The position numbers were made by a program, and so were the translations under genes. Of a DNA stretch of 64,000 bases, positions 10,237 through 17,669 are shown in pieces. The notes beneath the pieces are model-generated. The model made no database searches. It was not told where the DNA came from and was given only the letters and a program-made list of their open reading frames with translations. The stretch's first letter is position 1. The number at the start of each line of letters is the position of its first letter. This DNA comes from Pseudomonas psychrophila (GTDB taxonomy: Bacteria > Pseudomonadota > Gammaproteobacteria > Pseudomonadales > Pseudomonadaceae). The stretch is from contig NZ_JYKZ01000003.1 of assembly GCF_001043005.1 (NCBI RefSeq), positions 310,001-374,000 of the forward strand, given 5' to 3'.

Positions 10237-10250
10237 TAAGACAATCCTTA
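10237..10250. promoter_or_regulatory. RcsB-box-like site before the PvrS-like kinase gene
   Basis: taagacaatcctta has the TAAG-N6-CTTA symmetry and resembles the enterobacterial RcsAB box (taagaatattccta). It lies 36-49 bp before the kinase start codon. Function is inferred only from sequence and from the RcsB-like regulator encoded by the same operon. Confidence 0.35.
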
Positions 10251-10343
10251 AACTCGGGCCGTTACTTGTTATCAGGTTTGCATCTGTCTTTAAGTAGTCG
10301 GGCTTGTGGGATCGCTGTTTAATAATTGAATGGCGGGAGCTAT

Positions 10344-10357
10344 TAAGATTCGTCTGA
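10344..10357. promoter_or_regulatory. RcsB-box-like site before the pilin operon
   Basis: taagattcgtctga agrees at 13 of 14 positions with the degenerate RcsB homodimer box KMRGAWTMWYCTGM as I remember it from enterobacteria. A possible -10 (tgtcattct, ending 10386) would place the site about 40 bp upstream of transcription start, a normal activator position. Confidence 0.4.
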
Positions 10358-10391
10358 TTGTGGAGTGTGCGCAGGAATGTCATTCTTTTGT

Positions 10392-10411
10392 CAGGCAGTA
10401 GGAACTGCCTG
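10392..10411 (+). promoter_or_regulatory. Perfect 8-bp hairpin in the pilin leader
   Basis: caggcagt-agga-actgcctg forms a perfect stem with a GNRA-unlike tetraloop about 80 bp before the pilin start. It could be a mRNA-stabilising 5' hairpin or a protein-binding palindrome. It has no T-run and is not a terminator. Confidence 0.4.
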
Positions 10412-10488
10412 TTAAACAACTCTTCACCAACAATGCCAGCTGCTTAATATTTGGCGTTTTTGGTAACACTCTATATTGGATACGAATA

Positions 10489-10995
10489 ATGAACTTTAAA
10501 GTTGCTTTGATTGCTCTTGGCTTGAGCACTGCGATGGTTGGCATGGTGCAGGCTGCTGATAACACTGTTTCCAAGAAAATCACCTTGACTGCTCAAATCA
10601 ACGACGCGCTGTTCGTTTCCAAGGCAGACGGTTCAACCTGGTACGGCACCGAAGAGCTGACTGCAAACGACCACACCCAAACTTCTTTCTCGAAAACACT
10701 GCCTGTGCGTGTTTGGAGTACGGCTGACGGCTTTAACGTTACTTTGGCTCAGCCACTGAAAATGTCAAACGGCGCTTATGAAATGACCAACGCTGCTGTG
10801 AGCCTTGATACAAAAGCGTTGACTTTCGGCACCGTGTTGACCGTTGACCAAACCGTTACCGGTGTTGGCGGCTATGACCAGATTCACCAACTGGCTGTCA
10901 GTGTAGATGCACCTACCCAGGTTGGCGCCGTCAGCACCAACGGTAGTTACAGCGGCGACCTGGTTATGCTGTTCGAACCTACTCCAGCACCGTAA
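10489..10995 (+). CDS. CS1/CblA-type major pilin subunit
   Basis: A 168-residue exported protein with a clear signal peptide (MNFKVALIALGLSTAMVGMVQA) and a mature start ADNTVSKKITLTAQIND that matches the N-terminal donor-strand pattern (ItvTAsvDp) of the alternate chaperone-usher pilins CFA/I, CS1 and Cbl. No cysteines occur in the mature part, as in that family. It is the first gene of the fimbrial operon, directly before a strong terminator-like hairpin, a position suited to producing far more pilin than usher. The divergent RcsB/PvrR-type regulators are the likely controllers. Confidence 0.8.
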   Translation: MNFKVALIALGLSTAMVGMVQAADNTVSKKITLTAQINDALFVSKADGSTWYGTEELTANDHTQTSFSKTLPVRVWSTADGFNVTLAQPLKMSNGAYEMTNAAVSLDTKALTFGTVLTVDQTVTGVGGYDQIHQLAVSVDAPTQVGAVSTNGSYSGDLVMLFEPTPAP

Positions 10996-11023
10996 CGCCG
11001 GCATCAGTCTTCATTTAATGCCC

Positions 11024-11050
11024 AGAGCCCCGAAAGGGGCTCTTCTTTTC
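11024..11050 (+). terminator. Terminator/attenuator between pilin and usher
   Basis: agagcccc-gaaa-ggggctct followed by tcttttcc: an 8-bp GC-rich stem, GNRA tetraloop and short T-run. It begins 28 bp after the pilin stop and ends 18 bp before the usher start, so it probably gives partial termination and a high pilin-to-usher ratio. Confidence 0.75.
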
Positions 11051-11068
11051 CAGTGACGGAAGATCAGG

Positions 11069-13324
11069 ATGTTCACCCATAAGATTCCCTTTCAGTTGCA
11101 TATATTGGCGGCTTGTATTGTTACGGCTTTTTCTTCCCAGGCACTGGCTGAAGTAAAGATCTCCTATGGGACACCTGAAGGGTTCAGTGCGGTGGAGATG
11201 GACAATACCGCAAACTATGTCGCTACTTACAATGGCAAGACATTGCCGGGTTTTATCAGTTATTCGCTGTCTAAAAATGCCCTTGTATTTGATGCGCGTC
11301 AGTATGCGGACAATGGTATTGACACTGAAGATCGGCGTGTTATCGAAGACGTGCTGTCAAAGATTGACTATAAACAATGCAAGGACGGTTGTGATCTGCG
11401 CGTGGCCGAACACTATGTCACGCTGGACAAGACACGCCGCACCCTGAAAATTCGCTCCACGCGCGAAGATTTTCTCGCGCCTGATACGTCGTGGGGGCTG
11501 ATCAATAATCAGTCTCTGGATATGCGCGGTTCATCTGAAAGTTATAGTGCTTTCAACCTGAACGGCAACACCTGGTTTGGCTTGCCGGGTCGCAGCTTTG
11601 GCTATATGAACTGGTACGCCAACCGTAGCCAAAACCGTGGCCAAAGCAGCCGTGACCAGGGCATTTCGTCCTATTATCTGCAAAAGAACTTTGCCGACAC
11701 CTATGTGCGTGCCGGTAAGCAAAACAGTATCGACTATGGCTCAGGTTCGGTCAGTACGGTGCTGTCGCCCAGTTTTGACCAGTTTATTACCCTGGGCAGC
11801 CAGGACTATATGCGCAGCGACCGGGACGTGGGCTCGCTGGTGCTGTTTTCCACGGCCGAAGGTAACTATGAGTTCTACCGCAATGGTCGCCTGATTCTTA
11901 AACGCCCGGCCATTCTGGGGCGTAACGAAGTCAGCTTTACGGACTTGCCCGGGGGTTACTACCCCGTCGAGATTCGCCTGGTCGATCGCAACGGTAATTT
12001 GATCAACGAGCAAACCCAGGACATCAACAACCTGAACTTCGGCGGCGCAAACTCTTGGCGCGTTACGGCGGGGCAGGACATGGACGAGGGCGGGCAACTG
12101 CTGGAAGGCGCCATCAGCCGCAATATGAGCCAGTTCTATTTAAACGCCGCGGCTGTTTCCGGTGAAGACTCTGACTGGGCCTCTGAAGTCAACGTTACCC
12201 GACCTTCCTCTTTTGGCACGCTGAGTCTTGACCCGACAGTGGGGGTATTGAGCGGCGAGAATGGCACGGGCGGTTACTTCAACCTGAGCATGAACGACCC
12301 GGTACTGGGCAACTTGATGCTTAGCCGCTATCAGAACACTGACGTCTCGCGTTTTTATTACGGCACCCCCAGCTCCAGCCTTGCTTACAGCAGAAACATT
12401 GCCGGCGTCACGCTGGGCTACAACTACCGGGACTATGGCCGTGGGGAGACCCAGCAACTTGAAGCACGCTGGAACTACAAGCCCAACGGTTTGTGGTCGA
12501 CCTTCGGCCTGGGCGTGCAAAAGGCCAACGGCATGCCCGGGGACAGCGATTACACCCTGTACCTGAACATGACCTGGATGCTCGACAAGTCGCAAGCCAG
12601 CGTGCGTGCGGCCCAGTACGGCGGCAAAACCCAGTTGAGTGGCGACTATCGCAAGGACTATGACGACAACTTTGGCACCACCTCGACCGGTGTCACGGTC
12701 AACCGCATCGACAGCAGCAACAGCTTCAACGCCTACGGCAGCCGTGCAGGCACCCGTGGCGATGCGTCCCTTAACCTGGGGCACAGTGATGCGGCCAGCA
12801 ACGTCGACTTCAACTACCGCGGCATGGTTGCCGCCAACCAGGATGGTATTGCGCTGGGACGTTACAGCAACGGTGGCAGCGCCATGCTCCTGCAAACCCC
12901 GGCGCTGGGTGAAACGCCTTACGGTTTTAAAGTTGAAGGTCATCCGGTTGCGGGCGACGGCACCTATGCCGTGCCACTGAACCAGTACAGCGATGTGCCC
13001 TTTGCTCGCGTCAGCAGTGACAGCGACAACATGGACATGAACATCGAAGTGCCGGCGAACATTGTCCGCGCCCACCCGGGCCAGGTGTACAACGCCAAGG
13101 CCAAGGTGGATATCAATATGGTTTACAGCGGCATTTTGGTCGATGCGGCGGGCAAGCCGGTGGGCGGCATCATTCAAGAGACCGGGGATACGGCCTATGC
13201 CAATGGCCTGTTCTCGATCAGCAGCAAAGCAGTGCTGGCGAATATTTCGGTTGACGGTGCGGGGGGGCGTTACACCTGTGATCTGTCCAAGCCGGTGCAG
13301 CCTAGCCATTACTTGTGCCAGTAA
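11069..13324 (+). CDS. Outer-membrane usher of alternate chaperone-usher pili (CooC/CfaC/TcfC-like)
   Basis: The 751-residue protein has a signal peptide ending ...AFSSQALA and an N-terminal domain, then a long beta-barrel region rich in alternating aromatic strands (NTWFGLPGRSFGYMNWYANR, GNYEFYRNGRLILKRPAILGRNEVSFTDLPGGYYPVEI). The latter is the plug-domain-like part of CS1-type ushers. A C-terminal cysteine pair (YTCDLSKPVQPSHYLCQ) resembles the conserved end of CooC-like proteins. It would translocate and polymerise chaperone-bound subunits at the outer membrane. It is shorter and different in sequence from the FimD/Cup ushers usually found in Pseudomonas. Start ATG at 11069 has ggaag upstream. 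Confidence 0.85.
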   Translation: MFTHKIPFQLHILAACIVTAFSSQALAEVKISYGTPEGFSAVEMDNTANYVATYNGKTLPGFISYSLSKNALVFDARQYADNGIDTEDRRVIEDVLSKIDYKQCKDGCDLRVAEHYVTLDKTRRTLKIRSTREDFLAPDTSWGLINNQSLDMRGSSESYSAFNLNGNTWFGLPGRSFGYMNWYANRSQNRGQSSRDQGISSYYLQKNFADTYVRAGKQNSIDYGSGSVSTVLSPSFDQFITLGSQDYMRSDRDVGSLVLFSTAEGNYEFYRNGRLILKRPAILGRNEVSFTDLPGGYYPVEIRLVDRNGNLINEQTQDINNLNFGGANSWRVTAGQDMDEGGQLLEGAISRNMSQFYLNAAAVSGEDSDWASEVNVTRPSSFGTLSLDPTVGVLSGENGTGGYFNLSMNDPVLGNLMLSRYQNTDVSRFYYGTPSSSLAYSRNIAGVTLGYNYRDYGRGETQQLEARWNYKPNGLWSTFGLGVQKANGMPGDSDYTLYLNMTWMLDKSQASVRAAQYGGKTQLSGDYRKDYDDNFGTTSTGVTVNRIDSSNSFNAYGSRAGTRGDASLNLGHSDAASNVDFNYRGMVAANQDGIALGRYSNGGSAMLLQTPALGETPYGFKVEGHPVAGDGTYAVPLNQYSDVPFARVSSDSDNMDMNIEVPANIVRAHPGQVYNAKAKVDINMVYSGILVDAAGKPVGGIIQETGDTAYANGLFSISSKAVLANISVDGAGGRYTCDLSKPVQPSHYLCQ

Positions 13325-13349
13325 GCGCACAACCTGACAGGAAAACCTT

Positions 13350-14024
13350 ATGAAATTACGTATGTTTTTGCTGAGCCTGATAGGGCTTGGCTCAAGCCTG
13401 GCCCAGGCTGAGGGCGAGTTGATGGTCATGCCGGCCACCCTCAAGGTGTACAACAATCACGAGCACTCGGTGAATGTTAAAAACCTCGGTGACGAGCCGC
13501 TGTATTTGTCCATCAGCTTGCAGAAGGTGATGAACCCCGGTGTGTCGCCGGAAATAAAACAGCCGCTGAGTGCCCTGACGCATCCGGGCATGCTGGCCAG
13601 CCCTGACAAACTCACATTGGGGGCGGGGCAGAGCCGCGCCATCAGCCTCAAGTCGCTGGTCGAGCCTGAGGCTGAGACCTTGTACCGCCTGTATATCGTG
13701 CCGGTGCGGGCCATGCAGGTAGAGCAGGCGCCTGAAGACAAAATCACCGCGCCGATGTCAGTTGCCATTGGCTACGGGGTATTGGTTCGGCATATGCCGC
13801 CCCCTGCCAAACAGCAGGCGGGCTGGACTTATCACTGTAAAGACGGCGGTGTGACGCTAGAAAATACGGGCAACATAAGCTTGCAGTTATCGGAAATTGA
13901 GAGTGCAGGAAGTCAACAGCCAAAAGCCAAAGTTGCTTTGTTTCCGGGAAGCCCACAACACTTCGCCGGTAAACATTTGACATTTACCGTGGGTGAGAAA
14001 CCGCAGGTGCTGAAATGTCCATAA
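13350..14024 (+). CDS. Periplasmic pilus chaperone 1 (CooB/CblB-like)
   Basis: A 224-residue PapD-fold chaperone with a signal peptide cleaved after AQA near residue 20. Domain 1 carries the family features (LMVMPATLKVYNNHEHSVNVKNLGDEPLYLSISLQKVMNPG; LTLGAGQSRAISLKSL; TLYRLYIVPV), and domain 2 is complete, including the Cys pair YHCK...LKCP. It follows the usher by 25 bp and overlaps the adhesin start by 10 bp. It would cap and deliver pilin or adhesin subunits to the usher. Which of the three chaperones serves which subunit cannot be read from sequence. Confidence 0.85.
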   Translation: MKLRMFLLSLIGLGSSLAQAEGELMVMPATLKVYNNHEHSVNVKNLGDEPLYLSISLQKVMNPGVSPEIKQPLSALTHPGMLASPDKLTLGAGQSRAISLKSLVEPEAETLYRLYIVPVRAMQVEQAPEDKITAPMSVAIGYGVLVRHMPPPAKQQAGWTYHCKDGGVTLENTGNISLQLSEIESAGSQQPKAKVALFPGSPQHFAGKHLTFTVGEKPQVLKCP

Positions 14025-15079
14025 AAAAAATTCGACCCGATAGCGCGCCAGTTGCGATTGATCATTCACACATTCAGCGGTCAAAAATTCGGCATATTGA
14101 TTTTTATGCTTATTTGTTGGTTGTCAGTATGGCTCTCTTTTCGGGCGGGGCATCAGCAGCTTACAACCTGATCTTGAGCGATCTCAGTAGTGGTTATAGT
14201 AATTGTAGCTATACCGATACCAGCGAGACCTACGCCACGTTCAATTTGACGATTCAATACAAAAGTACATCGGGTCATCTGGGGGGTAGAAACTTTTGGA
14301 GTCGAGGTGTCATGCTCTACACCTATGATGCAAATGGCGTGCTTCAAGAGAGTAGCGCTGTAGCGAGTGGTATGTGGCTTAATAATGTGGGGTATTCGTT
14401 TTTTTATGAGGGTAATGGTTACACAATGTACCAGGGGCAAAACTCAGGCGGTTCGTGGATTAGCCCTTCTGCAATGACCGCTAATGTATCATTCAGCGTG
14501 TTGAAGTCAAAAATTGCAGCATGGCCAGCGGTAGGTGTGCGCGCAGGCAACTATACGAACATGAACGATGTCGGCGAAGTGGCGGGTGTCGCGTATATAG
14601 GCCCTAAGTCAAAGGGCAGTTGTACAGTGGTTGTAGACCCGGAATTTCCCCCTCCTGCTGTCCCCCCAACCGTCACCATGACCGCACCGGACTGGGACCT
14701 AGGTGAGTTGCCCGCGGGTGAAGAAACCGTATTGACGTTACCGGCGACCAAAGACCAGTTGTGTTTCAGTTACGAAGGTTCAACCGCTATCACCAATCAG
14801 AAGTATCTGATCAATGCGACGAATAGCAATGGTTTTTCGCCGACGGGTGGTTATCTGCTTAAGAGCCTTGAAGACAGTTCGCAAACGGTTCCTTATACAT
14901 TGACGCTCGACAATAGCATCGACTCGGTATCATTGCCCAATGCTCAAAGTCGTTTGTTTTCGTTAGATGCGGGGGGGCGAACCTGCTTCACACCTACGTT
15001 CAAGGCTCAACCTGACAAGAAAGTAAAAGCGGGGGCTTACAGCGATATTTTGACCTTCACTGTGGTCACTAAACCTTAA
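14015..15079 (+). CDS. CfaE/CooD/CblD-like tip adhesin (pilus initiator)
   Basis: The 354-residue protein has a long n-region of about 30 residues before the hydrophobic signal core (YLLVVSMALFSGGASA). A ~195-residue N-terminal domain rich in Gly, Ser, Tyr and Asn then leads, through a Pro-rich linker (FPPPAVPPTVTM), to a C-terminal pilin-like domain (WDLGELPAGEETVLTLPATKDQLCFSYEG ... CFTPTFKAQPDKKVKAGAYSDILTFTV). This two-domain layout is that of minor tip adhesins of CS1-type pili. The start codon overlaps the upstream chaperone. Sampled rows of the N-terminal half are about 45% GC, well below neighbouring metabolic genes, consistent with acquisition or diversifying evolution. The receptor is unknown. 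Confidence 0.75.
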   Translation: MSIKKIRPDSAPVAIDHSHIQRSKIRHIDFYAYLLVVSMALFSGGASAAYNLILSDLSSGYSNCSYTDTSETYATFNLTIQYKSTSGHLGGRNFWSRGVMLYTYDANGVLQESSAVASGMWLNNVGYSFFYEGNGYTMYQGQNSGGSWISPSAMTANVSFSVLKSKIAAWPAVGVRAGNYTNMNDVGEVAGVAYIGPKSKGSCTVVVDPEFPPPAVPPTVTMTAPDWDLGELPAGEETVLTLPATKDQLCFSYEGSTAITNQKYLINATNSNGFSPTGGYLLKSLEDSSQTVPYTLTLDNSIDSVSLPNAQSRLFSLDAGGRTCFTPTFKAQPDKKVKAGAYSDILTFTVVTKP

Positions 15080-15580
15080 ATGGGCCGGTATATAAAATAT
15101 CCCATTGCCTTGCTGTTGGGCTGGTTATCTATCAGTCCGTCAAATGGCATGGCTGCGGGTGTATTGAAACTCTCGACCCCTGAGTTGCGCTTGGTGCCCG
15201 ACCAACGTCAAGGCGCGCTCTACGCCCTGAACACCGGGGATTCGCCCCTGTATCTGGATGTAGAGCAAGCACTGGTGCTCAACCCCGGTGAGCAGCCGGA
15301 GCAGTTACAGGCAATCAGCCAGGTATCCAAGCCAGGCTTGTTGGTAACACCTACCCGTTTAGCGTTGGCGCCGGGGCAAAAATACCGGATGAACATCAAA
15401 ACCCTGGGTACACCTGCCAGCGATCAGGTGTGGCGCGTGACCTTCAGGCCCAAAGAACAGGTGACCGTACACGTACAAGGGGCGGACGGCTTATCGGCGC
15501 CCCTGTCGGTCAGCGTCGGGTACGGCATGGTGATTTACCAGAACTCGGCAACTTCCAGGATTCATTCTCAATCGGAGTAA
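15080..15580 (+). CDS. Single-domain pilus chaperone-like protein (domain 2 absent)
   Basis: This 166-residue exported protein (signal peptide ending SNGMAA) matches only the first immunoglobulin-like domain of PapD-type chaperones. It has LKLSTPELRLVPDQRQGALYALNTGDSPLYLDVEQALVLNPGEQPEQL and LALAPGQKYRMNIKTL, and the G1-like strand segment LSAPLSVSVGYGMVIY. It stops where domain 2 should begin, and no domain-2 sequence follows in another frame before the next gene at 15584, so the shortening is not an obvious frameshift. Its ATG directly abuts the adhesin stop codon, indicating coupled translation. It may be a dedicated half-chaperone for adhesin or minor pilin, or a decayed paralogue. Confidence 0.7.
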   Translation: MGRYIKYPIALLLGWLSISPSNGMAAGVLKLSTPELRLVPDQRQGALYALNTGDSPLYLDVEQALVLNPGEQPEQLQAISQVSKPGLLVTPTRLALAPGQKYRMNIKTLGTPASDQVWRVTFRPKEQVTVHVQGADGLSAPLSVSVGYGMVIYQNSATSRIHSQSE

Positions 15581-15583
15581 CAC

Positions 15584-16129
15584 ATGAACAACGTAGCACT
15601 GGCTAGCCTGCTGGCCGTCCTGGGCACTCTGCCGGCCATGGTCTTTGCGGATGTAGAGTTGCTAGGAAAAGTCACCAGCAGGATTACCGCCACGGTCACC
15701 AACCCAAACAACTTTTTCGTGACCAGCGACACGGGCGGGTGGTTTGACCAGGGTTTGGAAATGTCGCAGCCGGGGGGGTGGGACTCAGCCTATGGGGCGC
15801 AAGCCCGCTTGAAAGTTGTCGCCACTGACAGGGATTTTCAGGTGCGCCTGGACGAGCCCCTGGTCATACGCAACACCAGCAATGCCGCGCAAGTTTTCCT
15901 GCAGCCCATCGTGGAGCTGAATGCAGATGGCCAGGCGCCAAAAACCCTGGCAGTGGCAACGCCGACAGTCTTTAAAAACCCTGTGTCGGGCGGGGCGGGT
16001 ATGGATTCCATCGGCTATTACGACCTGTCAATTTCGGCCTATCCGCCAGCTGGCACATTCAAGGAAACCAGCGGCACCTACACAGGGGTGTTATCCCTGA
16101 CCTTCGAGCCGGTAATTTCCAACCTTTAA
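15584..16129 (+). CDS. CS1-type minor pilin subunit
   Basis: A 181-residue exported protein with signal peptide ending PAMVFA. The mature N-terminus DVELLGKVTSRITATVTNPNNFFV fits a donor strand followed by the first strand of CS1-type pilins, and the C-terminus SGTYTGVLSLTFEPVIS resembles the end of the major pilin (NGSYSGDLVMLFEPTP). It therefore seems a paralogue of the 10489 product. Placement after the adhesin suggests a minor shaft subunit, adaptor or terminator. The start is 3 bp after the previous stop, preceded by cggagt. Confidence 0.75.
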   Translation: MNNVALASLLAVLGTLPAMVFADVELLGKVTSRITATVTNPNNFFVTSDTGGWFDQGLEMSQPGGWDSAYGAQARLKVVATDRDFQVRLDEPLVIRNTSNAAQVFLQPIVELNADGQAPKTLAVATPTVFKNPVSGGAGMDSIGYYDLSISAYPPAGTFKETSGTYTGVLSLTFEPVISNL

Positions 16130-16149
16130 GGTTCGCCTGCTGTTAACAG

Positions 16150-16174
16150 GCATGCCCACGTCACAAGGGCATGC
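16150..16174. other. Intercistronic hairpin
   Basis: gcatgccc-acgtcacaa-gggcatgc forms a perfect 8-bp stem between the minor pilin and the last chaperone. No T-run follows, so it is more likely an mRNA-stability or processing structure than a terminator. Confidence 0.4.
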
Positions 16175-16195
16175 TTCAGTTATTTCGAGAAACCT

Positions 16196-16840
16196 ATGAA
16201 ACCATTCACTAACGGCCTTGTTTTTGTTCTGTGCGGGCTTGTTTTGGCATCGCCTGCGTCGGCGTTGATCAACGTCACGCCGGCGGTCACTGAAGTATCG
16301 GATAAACCTGTAACGCTCGATATTTCCAACGACGGCGAGCGCCCCGAGTTTGTCTCCATCTCGCTGTCGCGCCTGTTTAATCCGGGGGTCGAGTTTGAGG
16401 ATGAACGCCTGGAGTCCATCGTTCAGGTGACGCAACCCAAGCTCTACGCCACACCCTTCAAGCTGATGCTGGGCCCGGGGCAGAGCAAGAAAATCACCAT
16501 CAAGCCTCTGGTTTCCATTGAAGAGGAACAGGTTTACCGCCTGGAAGTAAAACCGGTGGTCAACCTGATCGACCCCAAGCACACCAGCGTGGCGGGCAAT
16601 GTGGTGGTCAACCTTGCCTTTAGCTCACTGATTCGCCATATGCCGCAGAAAGAAACCTCGACGTTAACGGTTAAATGCGAAGCGGATGGCGCGCGGTTTT
16701 ACGCTTCGGGCACCACGCGTTTTGCGGTGAAAGATGTGACTGTTGATGGCAAACCCAGTGAGTCATTCAACGTGTATCCCGGCGTGCCGTTATTGGTTAA
16801 AGGCTCAAAGATTAAAGTTCCTAAGCAGGTGGGGTGTTAG
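16196..16840 (+). CDS. Periplasmic pilus chaperone 2 (CblB-like, full length)
   Basis: A 214-residue two-domain PapD-fold chaperone. The signal peptide ends SPASA, and domain 1 has INVTPAVTEVSDKPVTLDISNDGERPEFVSISLSRLFNPG, LMLGPGQSKKITIKPLV and QVYRLEVKPVV. Domain 2 ends with a Cys pair (VKCE...QVGC) as in the first chaperone. It is the last gene of the pilus operon, 66 bp after the minor pilin. Two full chaperones plus a half chaperone in one operon imply subunit specialisation. Confidence 0.85.
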   Translation: MKPFTNGLVFVLCGLVLASPASALINVTPAVTEVSDKPVTLDISNDGERPEFVSISLSRLFNPGVEFEDERLESIVQVTQPKLYATPFKLMLGPGQSKKITIKPLVSIEEEQVYRLEVKPVVNLIDPKHTSVAGNVVVNLAFSSLIRHMPQKETSTLTVKCEADGARFYASGTTRFAVKDVTVDGKPSESFNVYPGVPLLVKGSKIKVPKQVGC

Positions 16841-16896
16841 GCCTCTATTGCCATACTTGCTGTTCAGAGCGGCTAACTGAGCAGTCACCAGTTTTT

Positions 16897-16910
16897 AAGA
16901 CATGTCTTAA
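16897..16910. promoter_or_regulatory. RcsB-box-like palindrome before the small lipoprotein gene
   Basis: taagacatgtctta is the core of an 18-bp perfect palindrome (16894-16911) with TAAGA-N4-TCTTA geometry, like the RcsAB box. A possible -10 (taaaat, 16933-16938) puts its centre near -41, consistent with activation. It lies 83 bp before the lipoprotein start. Confidence 0.4.
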
Positions 16911-16992
16911 AGAATTGATTGATGGTCTTGGTTAAAATTATTCAGGCCATTACGTGGCTTATATGTACTTTTTTGACATCAAAGGATTTGAC

Positions 16993-17181
16993 ATGAAGAC
17001 GTTCAAAGTTTCCTTGGCTATTGTTGTTGCTTCTGGTGTTGCTCTGCTTTCAGGTTGTACGGGGCAAGTCTATAACCAGCAAAAAAACTGTTCCTATGAC
17101 TATCTGTTCACGCCAACGGTGTCCATCTCCAAAATGATCGGCGGCTGCGGTCCAATTGATACCATCACTCCGCAAAAATAA
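16993..17181 (+). CDS. Small cysteine-containing lipoprotein
   Basis: I chose the ATG at 16993 because aaagga sits 6 bp upstream and because it begins a clean type II signal peptide, MKTFKVSLAIVVASGVALLSGC, with lipobox LSGC. The in-frame ATG at 16954 would add an implausible preceding segment. The mature lipoprotein has only ~41 residues and three cysteines (CTGQVY, NCSYDYLF, GGCGPID). Similar small lipoproteins with NCSYDYLF-like motifs occur in Pseudomonas, but I know no function. A TAAGA-N4-TCTTA palindrome upstream suggests co-regulation with the adjacent pilus operon by the RcsB-like protein. Confidence 0.75.
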   Translation: MKTFKVSLAIVVASGVALLSGCTGQVYNQQKNCSYDYLFTPTVSISKMIGGCGPIDTITPQK

Positions 17182-17504
17182 GCGTGGGGCTGACTAAACT
17201 TTAAAGTTTGCTTGGCGGGTCCATCTACTATGAAAGTAGTAGGTGGATTTAATGCTTCGGGGGGAATGTCAATGTATCAGTCATCTGGTTGCTGGAAGGC
17301 GGGTGCTGTACAGGACAGAGTTTAATAATTTTCGAGATTCAATAGAGCAAGATAACAGGGCCTTTAGGGCTTTTTTATCGTTTTAGTTTTATTACTATCA
17401 TCCACAGGATGAGTTTAAACATTACGTTGGGTACTTGTCCTGAGACCCGATTGAAAGACGGGCGCGCTTGTAATTGGATACAACGCGGGGTTGGCGGTGA
17501 ATCT
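17182..17504. other. Intergenic region without a recognisable gene
   Basis: I see no supportable gene in these 323 bp. An imperfect hairpin at about 17219-17248 (ccatctacta/tagtaggtgg arms) may end lipoprotein transcription. The rest leads into the two tandem repeat copies. Confidence 0.5.
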
Positions 17505-17651
17505 GTAGTCGCTGACGAGCCGTGCGAGGCTGCGTCCGGCGGCGCAGCCGTCGTAAAATCAGCGTTCACGGTTAATCAGGCATACCGCGTGTACCGGTTT
17601 TGCGACCGCTTCGCGCTCGAACGCAGCCTCGTTCTACTCGTCAACGGCTAC
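17505..17651. repeat. Dispersed palindromic repeat, copy B
   Basis: A complete 147-bp unit from gtagtcgctgacgagccgtgcgaggctgcg to cgcagcctcgttctactcgtcaacggctac. The terminal segments are inverted repeats interrupted by 5-base mismatches. Confidence 0.8.
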
Positions 17652-17669
17652 AAGGGTAGGTGACGAACT

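Noticed and set aside
12140..13456. 438-codon open frame antisense to the usher gene
   Set aside because: It is fully covered by the well-supported usher gene on the other strand, and its translation has no recognisable domain or ribosome-binding site.
17355..17385. Terminator at agggcctttagggctttttt
   Set aside because: The two GC blocks are direct, not inverted, repeats and cannot form a stem.
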